Shown piece after piece: positions 8,330 through 16,890 of a stretch of 64,000 nt of DNA. The translations under genes and the position numbers were made by a program. Source of the DNA: Desulfoluna limicola (lineage in GTDB: Bacteria > Desulfobacterota > Desulfobacteria > Desulfobacterales > Desulfolunaceae); NCBI RefSeq assembly GCF_021654575.1, contig NZ_AP024488.1:4239501-4303500 (forward strand). The letters run 5' to 3'. The notes under the pieces are model-generated. The model had not been told where the DNA came from. It did not search any database and worked only from the letters and a program-made list of their open reading frames with translations. Numbering within the stretch: the first letter of the stretch is position 1; every line of letters starts with the position of its first letter.

Positions 8330-9685
8330 TTAAACCAACCCGGTGACAAGGTGAAAAATCATGACGCATGTCACCGCGATAAGAGGGGCGGCCACGGTCA
8401 TGGCTGCCAGGTCAATATAGCTCTGCTTGTGATTGAGTTTGCAGACAGACAAAAGGGTAATGACGGCGCCGCAGTGGGGGAGGGAGTCCAGGCCACCTGC
8501 CGCCATGATCATCACGCGGTGCAGTACCTCCGGGTTGATGCCCATGGCGAGGAAATCCTTGGAGAGCACCTCAAGGGCGATGGCTGTACCGCCGGAGGCT
8601 GAGCCTACTATACCCGCAAGGAGAGTGGTGGAAATACCGACTTTGAACAGTGAAGGGATGGTCAGGGCCACAATACCCAGCTTCAAGGTGGTAAACGCTG
8701 CCAGGGACTTGATGACACCGCCGTACCCAACCTCGGATGCGGTGTTGAAGATGGGCAGCAGGGACCCCACAGCGCCATCGAAGATGGTCTTGTTGGTCTC
8801 TCTCAAGTAGCTCTTCATGGAAATCAGGATGAACACAACCGCCACTGAAAGACCGATCACCACTGGCCAGGTACCGTTTACGGCGTAGCCTGCTGCAGCA
8901 TACTTGGCCCTCACCGCGTCAGAAGCGAAGTAGAACTTGGTCAGGACAAAGTTCAACACAAAGACGATGGCGATGGGTGCGATGGCCAGACCAAAGCCCG
9001 GAGCATCCCCTTCAAGGTCCTCAAGGCCTTCGTTGAGGTGGACGCCGTACCCTTCTCCTGCCAGCTTGGCTTTTTTCGCACGATAATTCAGAAAACCGGT
9101 GCCGCCGAAGAAGATGATCATGGATCCCAGGATCCCCAGGATAGGAGCGGCATAGATATCTGTGCCGAAGTAAACCGTGGGCATGGTGTTGATGTACTGG
9201 GGAGAACCGGGCAGGGCCGTCATGGTGAACGTAAAGGCTCCCAGAGCAAGGCATGCGGGGAGAAGGCGTTTGGGAACATCCGCCTCTTTAAGCAGCATGG
9301 AGCCGATGGGGTACATGGCAAAGACCACCACAAAAAGAGAGACCCCGCCGTAGGTGAGAAGGGACGTGGCCACCACCACCGCGTAGATGGCGTAGTTGGG
9401 GCCGATCTTCTCAGAGATATAATGGGCGATGGAGCGGGCGGCTCCGGTGGCGCCCATGAGCTTCCCAAAGACAGCACCCGCTATGAACACCGGGAAATAC
9501 TTGGCGATATAGCTGGCGGCAGCGGGCATAAAGACATCGGACAGCGCAGACAGCGCGGGAATTTCACCCGAAAGCAGTGCGGCGGTCATGGCAAGGATCG
9601 GTGCCAGAACAAGGACGGTAACACCACGATAAGCGAAGTACATCAAAGCGAACAGCGTTAGGATAATTGCAATAACTCCCAGCAT
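8330..9685 (-). CDS. GntP-family carboxylate/proton symporter
   Basis: Hydrophobic 451-residue permease with about twelve membrane segments, related to the GntP group of organic-acid:H+ symporters. Recognisable stretches are LTYGGVSLFVVVFAMYPIGS and GAFTFTMTALPGSPQ, both conserved in the paralogue at 40400-41773. Three Met codons compete; the third, at 9685, has GGAGG at 7 bases while the second overlaps the ribosome site, and the paralogue also begins at this position (MLGV). It probably imports the carboxylate that the adjacent CoA-transferase activates. Substrate not determinable from sequence. Confidence 0.87.
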   Translation of the reverse strand: MLGVIAIILTLFALMYFAYRGVTVLVLAPILAMTAALLSGEIPALSALSDVFMPAAASYIAKYFPVFIAGAVFGKLMGATGAARSIAHYISEKIGPNYAIYAVVVATSLLTYGGVSLFVVVFAMYPIGSMLLKEADVPKRLLPACLALGAFTFTMTALPGSPQYINTMPTVYFGTDIYAAPILGILGSMIIFFGGTGFLNYRAKKAKLAGEGYGVHLNEGLEDLEGDAPGFGLAIAPIAIVFVLNFVLTKFYFASDAVRAKYAAAGYAVNGTWPVVIGLSVAVVFILISMKSYLRETNKTIFDGAVGSLLPIFNTASEVGYGGVIKSLAAFTTLKLGIVALTIPSLFKVGISTTLLAGIVGSASGGTAIALEVLSKDFLAMGINPEVLHRVMIMAAGGLDSLPHCGAVITLLSVCKLNHKQSYIDLAAMTVAAPLIAVTCVMIFHLVTGLV

Positions 9686-9704
9686 ATTCATGCCTCCTTC
9701 CAAA

Positions 9705-10217
9705 TTAGGTGAGTAGCAGTAGGTATAGGATATAAGAGACAGCGAACAGCAGGCAGGTGACCATGCCCCATAAAATTCCCTTCATGAAGCCAGGGCTTTT
9801 GCCGGCATGGGCCCTGTGATGCTCCGCGATGGAATCCAACCCGTCAGGGTGTCTGAATACGCTGATCAAACGAAGAAGAAGGGCCACAGTCAACAATGCT
9901 TCCACGATGAGCATTGCAAGATAGGCCGCTTCCAGATTGGAGGGTAACCGATGGTCTGCAACGGTCAGCAGACTGCATGCCATGGCCGAAGCCAGCAGCA
10001 GGTAATCATTCTTTCCGGATGTTGCAGTGGGGGAAAACAGATCTCTGAACACCATATAGACAAACACCAGAGCAAGATGCAGGTATTTGTTAGGCTGAGG
10101 ATAGTAAATCTGCTGTGCAAAGATAAGAACGAGGGCGCCCTTGAAAAGAAACTGGAGCCATGACGCCTCATGCGCAAAGTAACGTGGAACCCATGTGGTC
10201 GATCGGAAAAAAGTCAT
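9705..10217 (-). CDS. Small integral membrane protein of unknown function
   Basis: Protein of 170 residues with four to five hydrophobic segments, a His-rich hydrophilic stretch (AEHHRAHAGK) before the last one, and no family I recognise. The chosen ATG at 10217 has GGAGG 7 bases upstream. It is the first gene of the sigma-54-driven operon and ends 19 bases before the permease start, so it may be an accessory subunit of the transporter (inference). Confidence 0.75.
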   Translation of the reverse strand: MTFFRSTTWVPRYFAHEASWLQFLFKGALVLIFAQQIYYPQPNKYLHLALVFVYMVFRDLFSPTATSGKNDYLLLASAMACSLLTVADHRLPSNLEAAYLAMLIVEALLTVALLLRLISVFRHPDGLDSIAEHHRAHAGKSPGFMKGILWGMVTCLLFAVSYILYLLLLT

Positions 10218-10240
10218 ATTATTACCTCCTGCGAACCATA

Positions 10241-10258
10241 AAGCAGGAAGCATGCCAT
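10241..10258 (-). promoter_or_regulatory. Sigma-54 (-24/-12) promoter
   Basis: On the minus strand the sequence reads TGGCATG-CTTC-CTGCT. This is very close to the TGGCAYR-N4-TTGCW consensus, with the GG (10256-10255) and GC (10244-10243) separated by exactly 10 bases. Transcription would start near 10231, leaving a short leader that contains the GGAGG of the first operon gene. An activator of the matching class is encoded next door. Confidence 0.8.
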
Positions 10259-10431
10259 AAAAAAAAGCCTCTTAAAAAAACACAAATCGTGTAATTCAAG
10301 AGACTTACAAACAACAAACTTCAACACCGCCGTTTAAACCCGGCAACGACACTGTAAAGATAAGTTTACTATATCACCCCGACGTCGAAAAGAGTGTTAA
10401 CGTAAGTTTACATATACGCATCAATCCGCCC

Positions 10432-10455
10432 GGGTGTAAACCAAGGTTTACACCC
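10432..10455. promoter_or_regulatory. Perfect palindrome, likely activator binding site (UAS)
   Basis: Arms GGGTGTAAACC and GGTTTACACCC separated by AA form a perfect inverted repeat about 210 bases upstream of the predicted sigma-54 start point. Related TAAGTTTAC half-sites occur at 10361 and 10403. This spacing suits an enhancer for an AAA+ activator. It also lies just 4 bases past the activator's stop codon, but there is no T-run to make it a terminator. Confidence 0.6.
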
Positions 10456-10459
10456 TTGA

Positions 10460-12169
10460 TCACTTCATGCTGTACTTCTCAAGTTTTTTGTGAAGAGCCA
10501 CTCTGGAGATACCGAGATCGGCAGCGGTCTTGGTTTTATTGCCGCTGTGGAGGATCAGCCGCTCGGTTATGATCTTCCTCTCCATGGTTTCCAGAATGTA
10601 CTTCAGCGGCTCCTGGCTGGCGTTGATGTTGCCGCCTCTCAAAAAATGGGGCAGGTGCCACGGCTGAATAAACTCTTCCCCCTCCATAATATGGTAGGCA
10701 CGCTCCACAACATTCTTCAGCTCCCGGATATTCCCCGGCCACGGGTAGGCCTGAAGCAGGCAGCTCGCCTTGGGGGAGACCCCTTTGACTCCCCGTTTCA
10801 TTTTTCTGTTCAAGGCGCTGATGGTGTGGCCCGCAATGAGTTCAATGTCTTCCCGACGCCTTTTCAAAGGGGGGATGGTCAGGGTGAAAACATTGAGGCG
10901 GTAGAGGAGGTCTTCCCGAAACGTTTTCTTCTCCACCATCTCGGAGAGGTTCTTGTTGGTGGCGGCAATCACGCGCACGTCTACCCGTTTGGGCCGACTT
11001 GCGCCGATGTGCTCCACTTCCCCTTCCTGCAGCACCCGAAGAATCTTGGCCTGCATCTGCAACGGCATGTCACCGATCTCATCTAAAAAGATGGTGCCGT
11101 GATTGGCCAGCTCAAACTTGCCGAGCTTGGTGCTGGACGCTCCGGTGAAGGCCCCTTTTTCATGCCCGAAGAGCTCCGACTCCAGAAGGTTTTCCGGGAT
11201 GGCAGCGCAGTTGACCCTGATAAAGGGCTGGAATGATCGGTTGGAGTCCTGATGGATGGCATGGGCGAAGAGTTCTTTGCCCGTGCCGCTCTCTCCGAGG
11301 ATCAGGACGTTGGAGTCGGATTGAGCGATCACGCCGGCATGACTCTTCAATGCCTCCATGCGTGCGTTGCGCGTGAAGATCACATCCATGCAGTAACGGG
11401 CCTGGTGAAGCTTTGAGATCTCATTTCGATACCGGTTCAGCTCTTTTTCCATGGTCTCAAGCTTCTTGTTGATCTCCCCCAGCTCATCCACATCCTGAAA
11501 GATCACCTTGCCCACAACCCCCGCAAGCTTGCCGTCCACCGTATAAGGAATGCGAGAGGCAACCATATGATTGCCCTGTATCCTCTGGATGTCGTTGAGC
11601 TCTGCCACCCCTGTCTTGGCGACAATATGAAGGCGCGTGTTCTCCACCACGTCCGTGATGTGTTTGCCCACCACCTCCTGATCTGTGACCCCCAGAAAGC
11701 CTTTGTAGGCATTGGACATCATCGTGATGCGCCCAGTGGAGTCGGTGACCACCAGCCCGTCATAGGCGGTTTCCAGGATATGCTTGAGCATGGATGTCTC
11801 GCGCTGGCACTCTTCAAACTGCCGGGACAACTCGCCAGCCTGGCTGACATCATCCACGACGACCATCACGCTGTCGGGATGGCCTTTGGGCGCCATGGGG
11901 ATCACGGTGACCTGATACGCCGAGCCGTCCAGCAAGGCTGTGGTGCTTTTCTCTTTCCCCTCCACGATGGCGTCGTCCACACCAAGGTTTGAGAGAAAAT
12001 CACCGGCTTTTTCATGCGTGTTGCAACCGGTGGATCCTGAAATCAAGGGATGTGCACTCGTGTTCAGGTAGAGGAATTCCTTTTTCTTGTTCATCAAAAA
12101 AACAGCATTTGAGATGGAATCGAGAATATGGGTCAAGGGTATCTGGCCGGCTGGTAACTGCTCTTCCAT
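10460..12169 (-). CDS. Sigma-54-dependent transcriptional activator (PAS-PAS-AAA+-Fis)
   Basis: Enhancer-binding protein of 569 residues. Two PAS-like sensor regions occupy about 10-110 and 130-235, followed by a short coiled-coil linker. The AAA+ domain has Walker A GESGTGKE, the sigma-54 contact loop GAFTGA, and Walker B TIFLDEIGD. A Fis-type helix-turn-helix ends the protein (TKTAADLGISRVALHKKLEK). No receiver domain is present, so a small molecule bound by PAS is the likely signal. An upstream in-frame GTG at 12196 is possible; the ATG at 12169 has GAGG at 8 bases. It almost certainly controls the operon transcribed from 10231 (inference from promoter type and adjacency). Confidence 0.93.
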   Translation of the reverse strand: MEEQLPAGQIPLTHILDSISNAVFLMNKKKEFLYLNTSAHPLISGSTGCNTHEKAGDFLSNLGVDDAIVEGKEKSTTALLDGSAYQVTVIPMAPKGHPDSVMVVVDDVSQAGELSRQFEECQRETSMLKHILETAYDGLVVTDSTGRITMMSNAYKGFLGVTDQEVVGKHITDVVENTRLHIVAKTGVAELNDIQRIQGNHMVASRIPYTVDGKLAGVVGKVIFQDVDELGEINKKLETMEKELNRYRNEISKLHQARYCMDVIFTRNARMEALKSHAGVIAQSDSNVLILGESGTGKELFAHAIHQDSNRSFQPFIRVNCAAIPENLLESELFGHEKGAFTGASSTKLGKFELANHGTIFLDEIGDMPLQMQAKILRVLQEGEVEHIGASRPKRVDVRVIAATNKNLSEMVEKKTFREDLLYRLNVFTLTIPPLKRRREDIELIAGHTISALNRKMKRGVKGVSPKASCLLQAYPWPGNIRELKNVVERAYHIMEGEEFIQPWHLPHFLRGGNINASQEPLKYILETMERKIITERLILHSGNKTKTAADLGISRVALHKKLEKYSMK

Positions 12170-12588
12170 GATCAAAACCTCAATCTTTTCCTGCACTCAA
12201 TATCATCCGGAGAAGACTGCCCGGGGCCACGTCAAACAGCCCTGTCTCCACCGGAGCTCTGTAAATCCCATGCTTTTACAAAAAAACACCGTACACCATC
12301 GAGTAAGGAATAACAGGCCAATAAATGACACGACGCAAAAAAAACAGAAATTAGCAATATGGAACATCTCAGTGGAACCCACCGAACCGGTTTGAGTACG
12401 ATCCGCCCTGAAATCAGGCTATTTGGTTGACATTCCCCGGCGCTTCTTCTATATCCGCAGATGCGGTGACGGCGCGATGAATTCCCTTGCAGATCGACGT
12501 GTTCAGCAAGCGCCGACCGGTGTAATGTTCGCAGATGAGGCCCGCCGACCGGAAGGCGTGGTTGCCTCGCAAGATTTTGGAGTGGGTT
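12170..12588. other. Intergenic region between activator and lysO genes
   Basis: No gene is supported. It must hold the minus-strand promoter of the activator and the plus-strand promoter and leader of the LysO pair. Frames open on the reverse strand lack ribosome sites and protein-like composition. Confidence 0.6.
12427..12455 (+). promoter_or_regulatory. Candidate sigma-70 promoter for the LysO pair
   Basis: TTGACA at 12427-12432 and TATATC at 12450-12455, 17 bases apart. The leader that follows can fold into CGGCG/CGCCG enclosing CTTGC/GCAAG (about 12471-12509), and then CCGGT/ACCGG. It does not match the lysine riboswitch. Confidence 0.45.
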
Positions 12589-12912
12589 ATGGTTGAAATT
12601 CTCGTCATCATGGCAGTGGGTATGGTCATCGGCTACCTGCTGCGCCAAAAAAAGGCTGTCTTTGCCGTCATCGACCGCATCGTCATGGCCGTTATCTTTC
12701 TTCTTCTCTTTGTCCTGGGCATCTCCGTCGGCTTAAACGAAACCGTGGTGGGAAGCATCCACCTGATCGGCATAAAAGCCCTGGTACTTACCTTAGGCGC
12801 CGTTGCAGGCAGTGTCCTCTGCTGTGGGATCGCCTACCGGTTCTTCTTCGCCGACACCTTTGCAAAAAGCGCCTCTGACGCCACAGGCGGGGAGGTGACC
12901 AATGAAGGGTAG
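12589..12912 (+). CDS. lysO: LysO-type lysine exporter, N-terminal half (split gene)
   Basis: Membrane protein of 107 residues matching the first part of LysO/YbjE (DUF340): MAVGMVIGYLLRQK, then LLLFVLGISVGLNE. In E. coli LysO is one chain of about 300 residues; here the two halves are separate genes of 107 and 199 codons overlapping by 11 bases. Their combined size equals the normal protein, so this looks like a genuine two-subunit form rather than a damaged gene. GGAG lies 6 bases before the ATG. Predicted to export lysine or related amino acids with its partner. Confidence 0.85.
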   Translation: MVEILVIMAVGMVIGYLLRQKKAVFAVIDRIVMAVIFLLLFVLGISVGLNETVVGSIHLIGIKALVLTLGAVAGSVLCCGIAYRFFFADTFAKSASDATGGEVTNEG

Positions 12913-13501
12913 CCTCACCATTCTCTGCTGCTTTATCGTGGGGGTTATCTCAGGACTCTTCGTCGATCTCCCGGCCTTTGCCACCGAGTCGGATCTCACC
13001 CTCTGGGTGCTTTACGCCCTGATCTTTTTCGTGGGCATCGGCATCGGCGGCGACGCCACCACCTTTTCCGTCCTGAAAAAGAGCAACGTCCGCATCTTTC
13101 TCATCCCCGCGGCCGTCATCGTGGGCTCCCTTGCTGGGGCCGCAGGAGCCTCCCTTCTTCTCTCGGATGTCTCCATCAAAGATGCCATGGCCATCGGTTC
13201 AGGTCTGGGCTACTACAGCCTGTCAAGCATCTACATCACCGAGATGCGCGGAGAGGTCCTGGGCACCATCGCTCTTCTCTCCAACATCATGCGCGAGATC
13301 TTCACCCTGCTGGCCGCCCCCCTTCTCGTGGCCTGGTTCGGACGCACAGCTCCCATCGCCTCGGCAGGGGCCACGGCCATGGACACCACGCTTCCCATCA
13401 TTACCATGAACTCCGGGAAAGATTTTGCCATCCTCGCTCTTTTCAGCGGAGTGGTGCTGACCATTGCGGTGCCTATTCTTGTGACGTTTATATTAACATA
13501 G
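12902..13501 (+). CDS. lysO: LysO-type lysine exporter, C-terminal half
   Basis: Membrane protein of 199 residues corresponding to the second part of LysO, with FFVGIGIGGD, GSGLGYYSLSSIYITE and EIFTLLAAPLL motifs typical of the family. Its start overlaps the end of the first half, giving coupled translation. The AraC regulator downstream on the same strand may respond to an exported amino acid (inference). Confidence 0.87.
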   Translation: MKGSLTILCCFIVGVISGLFVDLPAFATESDLTLWVLYALIFFVGIGIGGDATTFSVLKKSNVRIFLIPAAVIVGSLAGAAGASLLLSDVSIKDAMAIGSGLGYYSLSSIYITEMRGEVLGTIALLSNIMREIFTLLAAPLLVAWFGRTAPIASAGATAMDTTLPIITMNSGKDFAILALFSGVVLTIAVPILVTFILT

Positions 13502-13576
13502 GGTAAAATACGCCTGGTCAAACCATCGGGAGTCAAGCCCCAAAAAAGATGTAACGGCAATGCAGGCAACTCAACC

Positions 13577-14398
13577 ATGGCCCCCAAACCTAAAGACGAC
13601 ATCCGGATCATCCGCCCCGGCGCAATTCCAGCCATTGAGCTACTGACCGGAAAGGTCCTCAAGCACGCTTACAAGCCCCATGCCCATGAAGAGTATGCCA
13701 TAGGCGTTGTGGAAGCTGGGGTTCAACACTATCAGGAACCGGGAGGGGCGTACACGGTCACTCCTGGGACCCTGTTTACCCTTAACCCGGGAGATGTACA
13801 CGCCGGTGAGGCGAGAACCGAAGCAGGGTATCAATATCGACTCGCCTATCTGCCGGCAAAACTTGTGCACAGCTACCTGGAACTCGAGGCAAACGCCCCC
13901 CCCAGCCATCCCCACTTCAAGCAACGCCTCACCAAAGACCCGGGACTGGCTCCAAGGCTCTTTCGCCTCTTTCAAAGCCTTAACGACCCTGCAACCTGCC
14001 GGGTCAAGGCCGAATCCGAGCTGGTGGTTCTGCTTCGCACCCTCTTTCTTCGCCACGGCGAACTCACCGAGGGCAAATGTTCACATGCCGCCACCGCCAC
14101 ATGCAAGGTCACTGAAATGATCCGAGAGCGTGTCGCAGAGCCTGTCACCCTCACTGAAATGGCGGAACTCGCCGGACTCTCACGCTACCATTTTATCCGT
14201 GTTTTCAAAAAAGCCACAGGCCTGTCCCCTCATGCATACCTCTCCCAAGCCCGCGTCTTCCACGCCAAGGCGGCCATCGAGGCCGGAGTCCCGTTGGCTG
14301 AGGCAGCCCTCGCCTCAGGCTTCTCGGACCAGAGCCATATGACCCGCTCCTTTAAAGCCATCTACGGAATTACCCCTGGCAAGGTAAACAAAACATAG
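13577..14398 (+). CDS. AraC-family transcriptional regulator with cupin sensor
   Basis: Regulator of 273 residues. An N-terminal cupin-like ligand domain (HAHEEYAIGVVEAG, FTLNPGDVHAG) occupies about residues 30-80, and two AraC helix-turn-helix motifs occupy about 175-270 (LAGLSRYHFIRVFKK and ASGFSDQSHMTRSFK). This subgroup is often linked to amino-acid or drug exporters, which fits its place between the LysO pair and two DMT permeases. No strong ribosome site is visible before the ATG, so an alternative nearby start cannot be excluded. Confidence 0.88.
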   Translation: MAPKPKDDIRIIRPGAIPAIELLTGKVLKHAYKPHAHEEYAIGVVEAGVQHYQEPGGAYTVTPGTLFTLNPGDVHAGEARTEAGYQYRLAYLPAKLVHSYLELEANAPPSHPHFKQRLTKDPGLAPRLFRLFQSLNDPATCRVKAESELVVLLRTLFLRHGELTEGKCSHAATATCKVTEMIRERVAEPVTLTEMAELAGLSRYHFIRVFKKATGLSPHAYLSQARVFHAKAAIEAGVPLAEAALASGFSDQSHMTRSFKAIYGITPGKVNKT

Positions 14399-14492
14399 CC
14401 CTGATCCCCCTTCCCCGCCGTGTACAGCAGGCACCAAAACAGCAATTTTATTCAATCCAGAGCCCGGATTTCACTGCTACCATACTCCCCAG

Positions 14493-14563
14493 AGGCCTAA
14501 GGCATGTAATTGTTCATGTTTTGAGCACCCTTGGCACCGGTACGTTCACCGGAGGCCTTTTTT
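14493..14563 (+). promoter_or_regulatory. Candidate transcription attenuator upstream of DMT permease
   Basis: Hairpin GGC-A-CCGGT-ACGTTC-ACCGG-AG-GCC (14533-14557) is followed by six T and ends 21 bases before the permease start. A second AGGCCT at 14493-14498 can pair with the AGGCCT at the base of this hairpin, allowing a competing fold. It may simply be the terminator of the AraC gene 135 bases upstream. Confidence 0.45.
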
Positions 14564-14584
14564 AATCCCATTAAGGTTTTTCAT

Positions 14585-15475
14585 ATGACGTTTCAAACAA
14601 AACAACGCCCTGTTATCGCGTTCATAGCCCTTGGTATCATTTGGGGAAGCAATTTCATCTACATGAAAATGGCTGCGGAGCTTATTTCACCCAGCCAGAT
14701 CGTCCTTTTCCGTGTTCTTTTCGGATTTGTCCCTGTTCTGGTCTATGCCTTGGGTAAACGCACCCTCCATGTAAACCAGCTCCGCCATGCCCATCACTTT
14801 ATAGTCATGTCCATCCTTGCCACATCGCTTTATTACTTCTGCTTTGCAAAAGGTGCCGCACTGCTTCTGTCCGGTATCGCCGGAGCCGTAAGCGGGGCAA
14901 TTCCCCTCTTCTCCTTTGTCATGGCTGTCCTCTTTCTTCCTGAAGAGAAACCGACAATAAAAAAAATCGTTGGTGTACTCATCGGCCTTGTGGGCGTAAT
15001 CATCATCGCTCGGCCATCAGGACACGATGTATTCGCCACCAATTTAGAAGGAATTGCATACATGGTGGCGGGGTCCCTAAGCGTTGGGGCATCCTTTGTC
15101 TATGCAAAAAAATTCGTGGTTCCCTTGCATATCCCGGCAGCGGCGCTCACCACATACCAGCTCGGTTTCGGACTTCTGCTCCTGGCTCTCATGACAGATA
15201 CCGATGGGATCGGCAGGCTTTGGGGCTCGCCCCACGCCTCGCTGGGACTCATCATTGGTTTAGGGCTCTTAGGTACCGGCCTCGCCTACATCCTGTACTA
15301 CTATATTGTCGAAACCATGGGCGCTGTGGCCGCCTCATCGGTCACGTATATACCCCCGGTTGTGGCCCTCATCATCGGCGTCCTCCTTGTAGGAGAACAT
15401 GTTGCACCCATGGATTACTTCGCAACAACCCTGATTTTTCTTGGGGTATTCCTTCTCAAGCAGAGAATAAAATAA
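14585..15475 (+). CDS. DMT-superfamily (EamA) permease
   Basis: Ten-segment drug/metabolite transporter of 296 residues with the two EamA halves: IIWGSNFIYMKMA at the start, GAVSGAIPLFSFVMAVLFL in the middle, and PPVVALIIGVLLVGE near the end. This group exports amino acids or other small metabolites. The ATG at 14585 was taken over an in-frame one at 14531, which lies before the terminator-like hairpin. A close paralogue is encoded at 33509-34390, sharing long identical stretches such as GTGLAYILYYYIVETMGAV. Confidence 0.9.
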   Translation: MTFQTKQRPVIAFIALGIIWGSNFIYMKMAAELISPSQIVLFRVLFGFVPVLVYALGKRTLHVNQLRHAHHFIVMSILATSLYYFCFAKGAALLLSGIAGAVSGAIPLFSFVMAVLFLPEEKPTIKKIVGVLIGLVGVIIIARPSGHDVFATNLEGIAYMVAGSLSVGASFVYAKKFVVPLHIPAAALTTYQLGFGLLLLALMTDTDGIGRLWGSPHASLGLIIGLGLLGTGLAYILYYYIVETMGAVAASSVTYIPPVVALIIGVLLVGEHVAPMDYFATTLIFLGVFLLKQRIK

Positions 15476-15679
15476 CCACGGTCCGCCAAACAACCCCTTG
15501 GCCATACCCAGCCTTCGGTCAAACATGGAAAGAAGGGCGCCCATGAGACACGCTTTCTCCGGTTCCCGCATTGGGCAATCACAAGCCACACCCATCGTTG
15601 ACACAAGCCTCAGGCGAATATACCGTAGCCGCAGAGCCAGAGAAGCGATCAATCACATTCATGGCCCAAGGGGAGCCCC

Positions 15680-16555
15680 ATGACAACATCCCGACATACA
15701 TGGAAAGCCGCCCTCTGGATGGGCGGCGCTCTTGTCTCCTTTATGGCCATGGCCATATCGGGGCGGGAGCTCTCCCAGGAGCTGGGCACCTTCCAGATTC
15801 TCTTTTTCCGCAGCATCGTAAGCCTTGCCGTTATCTCGGCCCTGCTCACCCGATCCGGATGGGGGCAAATCAAAACCCGCCGGCCAACGCAGCACCTCCT
15901 TCGCAACCTCACCCATTTCGGCGGTCAATTCGGCTGGTTTTACGCCATCGCCCTCATCCCTCTGGCCGACGTCTTTGCCATCGAATTCACCATGCCGGTC
16001 TGGACCGCCATGTTTGCAGCCCTCTTTCTCAACGAGCGCCTCACGCCCCACAGGATCTTTGCCGTTGTCATGGGGATCATCGGCATGGCCCTTATCTTAA
16101 GGCCCGGCGCAGGACTCATCAGCCCCGGGGCCATCGCCATGGTCCTGGGCGCCATCTGCTTCGCCCTGGCCAACACCGCCACCAAAAGCCTCACCGGCAC
16201 CGAAACACCCCTTTCCATCCTCTTTTACATGGTGGTCATTCAGTTTCCCATGGCCCTTGTTCCCAGCCTGATACACTGGCAGACCCCGTCCCCTGCAACA
16301 TGGCCCTGGCTTCTCCTGGTGGGGTCCACGGCCCTGTCCGCCCACTACTGCGTGGCACGTGCCTTTCAGCACGCTGATGCCACCGTTGTCGTCCCCATGG
16401 ACTTCCTGCGCCTCCCCCTCATCGCCGTGGTCGGCGCTCTCTTCTACAACGAACCCCTCGATGGATTTATCCTCGCCGGCGCCGTGGTCATGTGCATCGG
16501 CAACGGGGTGAGCATTCGTGCTGAAAAAAGCAGGCCTCCGGCGGCCAGGGGATGA
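15680..16555 (+). CDS. DMT-superfamily (EamA) permease whose C-terminus comes from the repeat
   Basis: Ten-segment EamA transporter of 291 residues from a different subgroup than its upstream neighbour (MAISGRELSQELGTFQILFFR; EFTMPVWTAMFAALFLNERL; GALFYNEPLDGF). AGGGGAG lies just before the ATG. The last residues (RPPAARG) and the stop codon are encoded by the left border of the intergenic repeat at 16534, so the insertion has replaced or extended the native C-terminus. The 204-base gap before it holds nothing recognisable. Confidence 0.88.
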   Translation: MTTSRHTWKAALWMGGALVSFMAMAISGRELSQELGTFQILFFRSIVSLAVISALLTRSGWGQIKTRRPTQHLLRNLTHFGGQFGWFYAIALIPLADVFAIEFTMPVWTAMFAALFLNERLTPHRIFAVVMGIIGMALILRPGAGLISPGAIAMVLGAICFALANTATKSLTGTETPLSILFYMVVIQFPMALVPSLIHWQTPSPATWPWLLLVGSTALSAHYCVARAFQHADATVVVPMDFLRLPLIAVVGALFYNEPLDGFILAGAVVMCIGNGVSIRAEKSRPPAARG

Positions 16556-16872
16556 TCCCCTGGACCCCAGGTGTGCGAATCATAAAAAGCCTTAACAATA
16601 CCGTTAATGCCCCGCCGGAATAAAAAAAGCCGCTGGATAATCCAGCGGCTTCTTGTGTTTACAATGGGGCCTAAAACGCTCCTTATTTTGTCACTATTCA
16701 GCTATGCCTCAGGCGAGTCCCTTTTTGAAATGAACGCCGAAAACCTTCCCGTTGTGACTCGTTAAGCCCAAACGGTATGGATTGCGGACATCGGTGATGC
16801 AATCGAAACTGCCCTTAAAACCTGTTTGTCACACGTTTCAAAAGTTTGGCCCCCGGCGGGGCCGCCGGAGGC
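16534..16872. repeat. Composite intergenic element
   Basis: Left border GCCTCCGGCGGC with D-type hairpin CAGGGGATGATCCCCTG, ending at GCCGCCGGAGGC (16861-16872) after an inverted B arm (AAAACCTGTTTGTC, CAAAAGTTTGGCCCCCGG). A degenerate outer end (GTCACTATTCAGCTATGCCT) at about 16689 suggests two nested copies. Confidence 0.8.
16627..16651. terminator. Intrinsic terminator hairpin
   Basis: Stem AAGCCGCTGGA/TCCAGCGGCTT with loop TAA. The minus strand continues into a seven-T run, so it best fits termination of the NYN-domain gene read from the right; the plus strand has only a weak T tract. Confidence 0.7.
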
Positions 16873-16890
16873 AAAATAAAGCAGTCATCT

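Noticed and set aside
12456..12588. Lysine riboswitch upstream of the LysO pair
   Set aside because: The leader is too short and lacks the conserved lysine-riboswitch core; only generic helices are visible.
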